Source: Cryptomeria japonica (taxonomy: Eukaryota > Streptophyta > Pinopsida > Cupressales > Cupressaceae). Taken from it: a stretch of DNA of 64,000 nt. This document shows positions 58,201 through 64,000 of the stretch, piece after piece. Under the pieces are notes generated by a model. The model made no database searches and was not told the origin of the DNA. It worked only from the letters and a program-made list of their open reading frames with translations. The position numbers and the translations under genes are program-made. The stretch lies in contig NC_081414.1 of the NCBI RefSeq assembly GCF_030272615.1, forward strand, positions 826,178,896 through 826,242,895. Reading direction: 5' to 3'. The first letter of the stretch is position 1, and every line of letters starts with the position of its first letter.

Positions 58201-58961
58201 TCACTTTTTCAACAACCCTAGATGTTTGATGCAGGAACATCCTTGGTTCATGGTAATCTTACATCAACCAAAACACTTTTTTTTTTTTTTTCATTTGTTT
58301 CATGTTTTGCAGTTTCAACATTTCTTTATGTGTTTCTTTGCATTTTCTCATCGAATCTTGATGAGATATATTTTGTTTATGGACATGTTCATCTACCTTA
58401 TCCTAATTCCATGGGATGTTTGGATAATTTTACAGTAAGTTATCACTTCTAGAATCCAAGATATTTTTCTGGCTTGGAACACCAAAACTGTTTGGACCTA
58501 TTTTGACTATTGCTGAATCTTGCGGATCACTTTCGTATCTTGCAGAGCTTTGGTTTGTTGTTCCAATGTTCCTTGGTGTGTGGCCAACCTTTCCTTGGGT
58601 CCGCACTTCATTCTATGGATTTTATAAAAGGATCTCTTTGGTGGGGGCCGACCTTGTTGTTTTACATGTTACATCTTGTTCAGCAACATTTGTTTCATCT
58701 AGGACTAATGCAAATCATACTTGATCATAAAAATCAATGTAATTAGGTATTTAGGAATCAATGATAAAGAACATAGAAGATAGATCTGAAGGTTAGGAGG
58801 TCCAGAGTTGGCTCGCATTCTCTCTTGATCCTGGATATTATAATTGAACATGTTTGTAGTCAGGCCTATGAGCTAAATCTTGTGAGCCCACATGTTGTTG
58901 ATAGTTTGTAATTTCTTTTCATAATATAATACAGTCTGTTTCTACATTACCTCCATCACAT
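58201..58961 (+). repeat. Element F 3' zone, possible 3' LTR
   Basis: May run from TGATGCAGGAACATCC (58,228) to CCTCCATCACA (about 58,960), giving TG...CA ends, but there is no partner LTR to confirm it. No gene. Confidence 0.4.
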
Positions 58962-59099
58962 TGAGTTTTTTTTACTATGCAACTCTTGTTGCATGGTCCG
59001 AACAGTTCTCTTTGAGGACTTTCCTATCATGATTGCACCAAGAAGGCTATTTCTATTTATCCTAAACCTTAACAACCCTTGGCTAAAACTAAAATAACA

Positions 59100-59603
59100 T
59101 GTTGTGCAAGAGAACACCGACAAAGATGTCGTGCTAAGGCTCATGAAATTTCTTCTCAACCCATTTCCTCCCTAAAGACTCCAAATGTTGATATGATCCC
59201 ATTTGTCTAGCCTTCTCCTAACCCTAGGGAGGAAATTCGACCTAAATCTCCAAGATTAAAAATTCTTAAGAAAAATGATGGTTCATGTGTCATTCCTATT
59301 AAAGATCCTATTTTTATTAATCTTGATGAAGCGATGGATGAAAATGATGTTCATGCTAACAATGTTGATTCAAGTGATGAATATGAATATGTTGATTTTG
59401 ATAATGATTTGTCTAAACAATTCTCACAAGCATTAATCCTAGCTCCTATTAACAGACAGAGTGATCCATCATTAGAGCATGGTCCTTGTTTGGAACTTGT
59501 GGTAGCTCCATCTACCACACTCAAAGTTGCTCCTCTTGTATCTTATCCACCTTCCCAGAGAAATGTTGAACAAGACTATGTGGTGGATGATTTCCTTGAT
59601 TAA
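59100..59603 (+). pseudogene. Element G acidic ORF remnant
   Basis: Readable text starts with a basic patch (CCAREHRQRCRAKAHEI) and continues KSPRLKILKKNDGSCVIPIK. An acidic stretch follows (DSSDEYEYVDFDNDLSKQFS) and the end is DYVVDDFLD. I do not recognise a family; it may be an extra ORF or gag-protease linker of a Tat element. Lightly broken. Confidence 0.45.
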
Positions 59604-60313
59604 CTTCATTTGTACCATATATTTTCTCTCTCTTTCTCTCTTCTCTCTTTCTTGTCTGTAACCTTCCTCTATTTATGTCTCAATTCTTCTAAGTGTTATC
59701 CCTAGTGTTGTCTACTTGAGGACGATGCAAAGCATTGAGATCTATTTTAGTCTCTCCCATGTTGACTCAAAAGACATAATTCAATGCAAATATACTTCAT
59801 GATGTACATCATTTATCATAAGAGCACATTGACCCCAGAGTTAAGTAGAACCATTATGTGCTTTGTGTTTTGTGATCATTATCCTTTGATTTGTCCCTCT
59901 TGGGGGCATGTCATTGTGATAACATTATTGTCTTTTGGATGCATGTATACTATCTTAAAGATATTGCTGCTATTATGATGCACACAATCACTTTAACATG
60001 AGGGCATACACTCCACTCAATGCTTCATTCTTTTGCATATCTTGATACTCAAGTTACTTGGCAAACCTAGTCTTTTGCTTTGTAATTTTGGTATTTTTCT
60101 TTCATGAGTCATGGTAAATGAACCTTACTAGGCTAGTAGTCATGGTTCACTTTCTCACTCATTCTTATGATATCCCTTTTATCTTGAATTTGAAGTTGTA
60201 ATATACCTAAAGTCCACTAGGGGCTTGGTGTGTCTTGCCTATTTAACATCTTGATGAAAGCTTTTTAATATGAACTTTTGTACATTACCAAGAGTATTCT
60301 TAGTCTCACTCTT
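59604..60313. other. Element G non-coding zone
   Basis: CT-rich start (TTCTCTCTCTTTCTCTC near 59,625), then ordinary AT-rich DNA with no gene, leading to the polypurine tract. Confidence 0.45.
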
Positions 60314-60331
60314 GCTAAAGTGAGGGATAAA
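60314..60331 (+). promoter_or_regulatory. Polypurine tract of element G
   Basis: GCTAAAGTGAGGGATAAA directly before TGTAGC; the same form as in element A. Confidence 0.75.
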
Positions 60332-61454
60332 TGTAGCATCCTAAATTGTACTCCCTTACAATTTTGTCCTCATTTGGGCCTTCACCTTGGTGTTTGTGCC
60401 TTGAGGCCTGATTGGAGCCTTGATTATGCTCACACCATGCAAAATATTTATTATTTTCAACTTGCGCTTCATTTGCCCTTTATTTATTGGTTCTTTATTC
60501 AAGGACTAGAGTGCCCAATGCCTTGGTCCTTAGGGACTAGAGTGCCCATCTCCCTTTTCCTCAAGGGCCAAAGCATGGTGTGCCCTAGACCTCCAAATCA
60601 GGACCCATTTTTGGGCTCCTTAACAGTCACATCATTTTGGTTACGACCTAGATCCTCTGTTAGCTCATGTCAAAAAATTAAGTTGTTTTTCGACAGCTAG
60701 GTATAGAAGGATGTCTACCCCTCTCATTTTGATAAATATGAAAAAAAATTCACACATGTATTAAGTAATCAAGCATTCAAATTCAAGTGAGAAAGCAATT
60801 TGTCTTCCTTCAAGCATTAGAGAAAAAGTAATGTCAAGTATATCATTAGTGTTTCAGTCATTATTCAACATCTCCCTCAAAAGGAGAATGTTTCCATTAC
60901 TACAATTCAATTACATTTCATCTTGATTTCATGGTTAATTCCAAAATTGGGGTTTCACCTAAGGCAAGCCCCTATTCTCAACCTATTTCTCTTCTCTAAT
61001 GTGTGCAGGAATAGGTACAAAGATGTTATATTAAGAATTGGCTTTATTTATAGTGACAAACATATTCCCCTTTGGATGGAAAAATGTGTAGAGGACTAGT
61101 GCGATGAGCATACTGGTCTCGACATTTTGGGAGCTCCTTCTAGGAATGGATCCAAATACACTTGCATTCCTTAGATCTAGGTTTATGGCTCAATCCAACA
61201 ACTGTAGCTCAGTGTTCATATATTTTTACTTCAATTCTAATACATTACCCTAATTTTAGCATTTTCACAATTCAACTTAAAAGGGGGCAATCCATCCAAA
61301 TCTAGTAAATCCAATATAATTCTTAGGCATGTCCTTTCTTATTCGTGTCTATATCTATTAGGTTTACCCCTCTTTAATGTAATGGTCCCTAAGTCTAAAT
61401 ATTAATGGTTTTCATACTTCCAATTGTGGAAACCCTAATATTTTCACCATTACA
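60332..61454 (+). repeat. 3' LTR of element G
   Basis: Starts TGTAGCATCC and probably ends CACCATTACA, about 1.12 kb. It shares start and leader phrases with the LTR of A (GGTTTCACCTAAGGCAAGCC here, GGTTTGACTAAGGCAAAACC there). Confidence 0.7.
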
Positions 61455-62040
61455 GGAGGACTGCTATATTTGATTGCTTCTAGACCTAATATTATGCATA
61501 TAGTATGTTTGGTTGCAAGATATCAAGCTAATCCTAAAAAAACTCATGAGAAAGATATCAAAAGGATCTTCAAATACTTGAAGGGAACTCTAGAAATTAT
61601 GGTTTGTGGTATAAAAGGGATGATGAATTCTTTTTGAATGCCTATATTGATATAGACTGGGTTGGTTGTGTAGATGACTAGAGAAGTACTAGTGGTATTG
61701 CATTTTTTTTGGGAAATAGATTGGTCTCTTAGCTCAATAAGAAGAAAGAATTAGTGTCCTTATAAAAAATACAAGTTGATACATTGTTGTAGCATCTTGT
61801 TGCACCCAAGTGTTGTGGATGAAGTGGACATTGAAGGATATTAGGGTCATATATTATGAATGTATTGGACTATTTTGTGTGATAACACAAGTGTTGTAAA
61901 GATTTCAAATTATTTGGTGATGCACTAAAAAATTAAGCACATTTCCATCTAGTATCATTTTTTGAGAGATAAGGTTACAGAATTAGAAATTTTATTGGAA
62001 TATGTTCCTACAAAATGTATATCTTTTTCTCCTTGATTGA
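61455..62040 (+). pseudogene. Element H RNase H region
   Basis: Text such as GGLLYLIASRPNIMHIVCLV, RYQANPKKTHEKD, FKYLKGTLE, LFCDNTSVVKISN and YHFLRDKVTELEILLEYVPT aligns with the RNase H end of C and D, on the opposite strand. Several breaks. Confidence 0.85.
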
Positions 62041-62165
62041 TATAGACTACCTCTGATGGGGAGTGGGCAGCTGGTTGGTTCTTGCTAATAGAGGGAGTAT
62101 GTATATATGGTTGGTTTTTTTTTTTATTTATAGTCAATGGGACCTTCGTCCTTTTTCTTTGATGT

Positions 62166-62283
62166 CAAAGGGGGAGAGAGTTTTAATAATCAATTAGGAA
62201 AGAGTGCAGAGGATCAGTGAGAATAGAATATAGATGATCAATAAGTGTTGTCACCAATGAAAAAGGGGGAGGTTACTGGATAT
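62166..62283 (+). promoter_or_regulatory. Purine tracts before element H's LTR
   Basis: GTCAAAGGGGGAGAGAG at 62,166 and GAAAAAGGGGGAGG near 62,258. The second is closer to the LTR start and is the likelier true polypurine tract. Confidence 0.6.
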
Positions 62284-64000
62284 TGTTGTCAATCTCTAGG
62301 TTTAATCATTAATGTTAACTCTCGATGTTGTGTTTTAATTTATGTCTTATCTTCATATGTGTGTTGAGATGTTGCTAAGATATGGTTGGATGTCAACTTC
62401 TTGTCTGGTGTTGATGTATACACTTAGTATGTGGTAGCATTGATGCTTGCACTTATATGACGATGCTTATGATATAGATGGTAAAGTTATGTTGAAGAAC
62501 ATTCATGTTGATAAATTTAATGATCTAATTTCATGTCTTGTTTGTTGTTTGATATTATCATGGTGATATCATATTAAGATGAGGATTAGAAGCTTTCTGA
62601 TGTTGTGGATATGATGTTGATGGTATTGTGCATGTGACAATGTGTACAAGTTGTTCTATCTCTCTTGTTTCTCCTAAGTGACAAAACAATTCTACAAGCA
62701 TATTGTGGTCTTTGTAGGTTATCAAATTGTGAGAATGCAAGAAAGTGTTATGAAGATTATTAGTGAGAATGCTCCACATTCCCCTGCTCTTAAATTTATG
62801 CTCTTGTGGTTTGAGACTTAATATATATGTGCTATGGACATTGCCTCGCTACCTTTCAGGTGATTGGTGTTCCCACATATGTTTTTTGGTGAACACAATA
62901 TGTTGGTAGTTTGGTTGTTTGTTAGGAATGGTCCATAAAATACTCTACACTGATATTTTTTCTCTTCTAACTTATTGAATATGCTTATATTGTTTGTGTA
63001 GTGTCTTATTTCATATTTCAAGTGATGAAGTGTACCACATGTTTGTTTGATAAGGTATTATCTCACGATTGTCATGTCTAGCTCTCTAGGTATACACAAC
63101 TATATATATGTTTGGTTGCACTAGCTTATATTGGCATAAAAATGTGAAGTAAGTGTATGGAAATGTTGTTTAACTGTTCATGGAATGTTTCTATGTGGTC
63201 TGTATGACTATGGTTGATGTTTTTGGAGCCACATTTTGTCTGGAGTTGGTTTTTAAGGGGGTTTTGCAATTGTTTAACAAACATAGCTTATTCTCTTTCT
63301 TATGCTATGTATTTAGGGGTTTGCACCAATATTGGAGGTTATATTGAGTTGTGTTTGGGCCCTACTATGTATCAATTTGAGTCGCATTAAAAGAATTTGT
63401 TTGGAAGTTATGGTTGTGCCCATTGATTGGTAATATGATACACATTTCATCTACATGTTACCTTGTTGTTCAGTTGAAAATATGTACGCCAGTATGTTTC
63501 ATGTTTGGGGCTACATAGAAAGATTTAATAAGTTGTTTTAGGTCCAATTTATCTCCTATCTTAGATTTATTTTACCAAAATATGTTTTTTATGTTGACAT
63601 ATTAGGGTCATTTCTTATCTCCTGTTTTAGCTGATCTAATTTAATATTTTTTTTCTTGTGGAGGAATGTGTGTGTGTGTGTGTGGAGTATGTATATTATG
63701 AAAGATGTAATGTCAAGGTAGTAAAAGTGTATGGCAAAATTTTTGGATCTAAATTGATTAATGATTGCTTGAGGCAACATGTCAAGAGTACCTACATTCT
63801 AAGGAGACTACTAAAGACTATGAGCTAAAAGCTTATTCATTGTAATGCAAATTATCTTGTATCTATCTTTGAGATAGTGAATCTCTTAAGCAAGTCCTTT
63901 GTGTCTTTCTTTGAGGTACTGGTGAGCTTGTTCAACAAGTTCTTCAAGGAGTAGTGTGCTTCGTTAGACAATGAGCCTTAAAAATTTTTGTAATACTTCT
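62284..64000 (+). repeat. Probable 3' LTR of element H, incomplete
   Basis: Starts TGTTGTCAATC after the purine tract and continues without coding signal to the window end; at least 1.7 kb. Contains a (TG)9 run at 63,667-63,684. No partner LTR is visible to confirm the limits. Confidence 0.5.

Larger units (their letters stand above)
58962..61454 (+). mobile_element. Element G: Tat-type gypsy fragment with 3' LTR
   Basis: A short coding remnant, a polypurine tract and an LTR starting TGTAGCATCC that is related to the LTR of element A. No integrase or antisense gene remains. The right end meets copia element H at about 61,454. Confidence 0.7.
61455..64000 (+). mobile_element. Element H: Ty1/copia fragment, 3' end
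   Basis: End of pol (RNase H), two purine tracts and the start of a 3' LTR that runs off the window. The 5' part is cut off where G's LTR ends. Heavily broken. Confidence 0.8.

Overview
The window is nuclear DNA from a large, repeat-rich plant genome, most likely a gymnosperm; a conifer is my best guess, not proven. It is almost wholly layers of LTR retrotransposon fossils, plus one insert of chloroplast DNA and a broken copy of a host DNA methyltransferase gene. I see no intact ordinary nuclear gene.

Layout. 1-~6.6 kb: 3' part of a Ty3/gypsy (Tat-lineage) element (A): integrase, an antisense plant mobile domain (PMD) gene, a 20-bp minisatellite, then the 3' LTR. 6.7-7.9 kb: unidentified broken ORF. 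8.0-10.2 kb: pieces of a DRM-type de novo DNA methyltransferase pseudogene in opposite orientations, folding into inverted repeats. 10.2-13.8 kb: old unassigned repeat-like DNA. ~13.8-18.85 kb: nuclear plastid DNA (NUPT) with the 3' part of rbcL fused to a rps8-infA-rpl36-rps11-rpoA-petD block.

18.855-54.224 kb is a nest of elements that can be ordered from terminal repeats and target-site duplications (TSDs). Copia element C (minus strand) was split by copia-type element E (TSD AATTC), which carries ~2.67-kb LTRs and gag but no visible pol. E was then hit twice: by the full copia element D (39,361-46,898, TSD GATTA) in its gag region, and by element B (21,145-34,380, TSD TATAT) inside its left LTR. 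B is a Tat-like element with gag-like and proline-rich ORFs, no pol, and its own antisense PMD gene. C sits in the gag region of a chromovirus (F, 54.2-58.9 kb). The right end holds a Tat-type fragment with LTR (G) and a copia fragment with its LTR (H).

The plastid DNA abuts an 88-bp stub of C's left LTR, and the expected left half of F is absent. One lesion may therefore have removed C's LTR and F's 5' part and joined plastid DNA there. The observations most worth following are the antisense PMD genes shared by A and B, each with a repeat-filled intron-like gap, and the DRM-derived hairpins, which look like young small-RNA loci.
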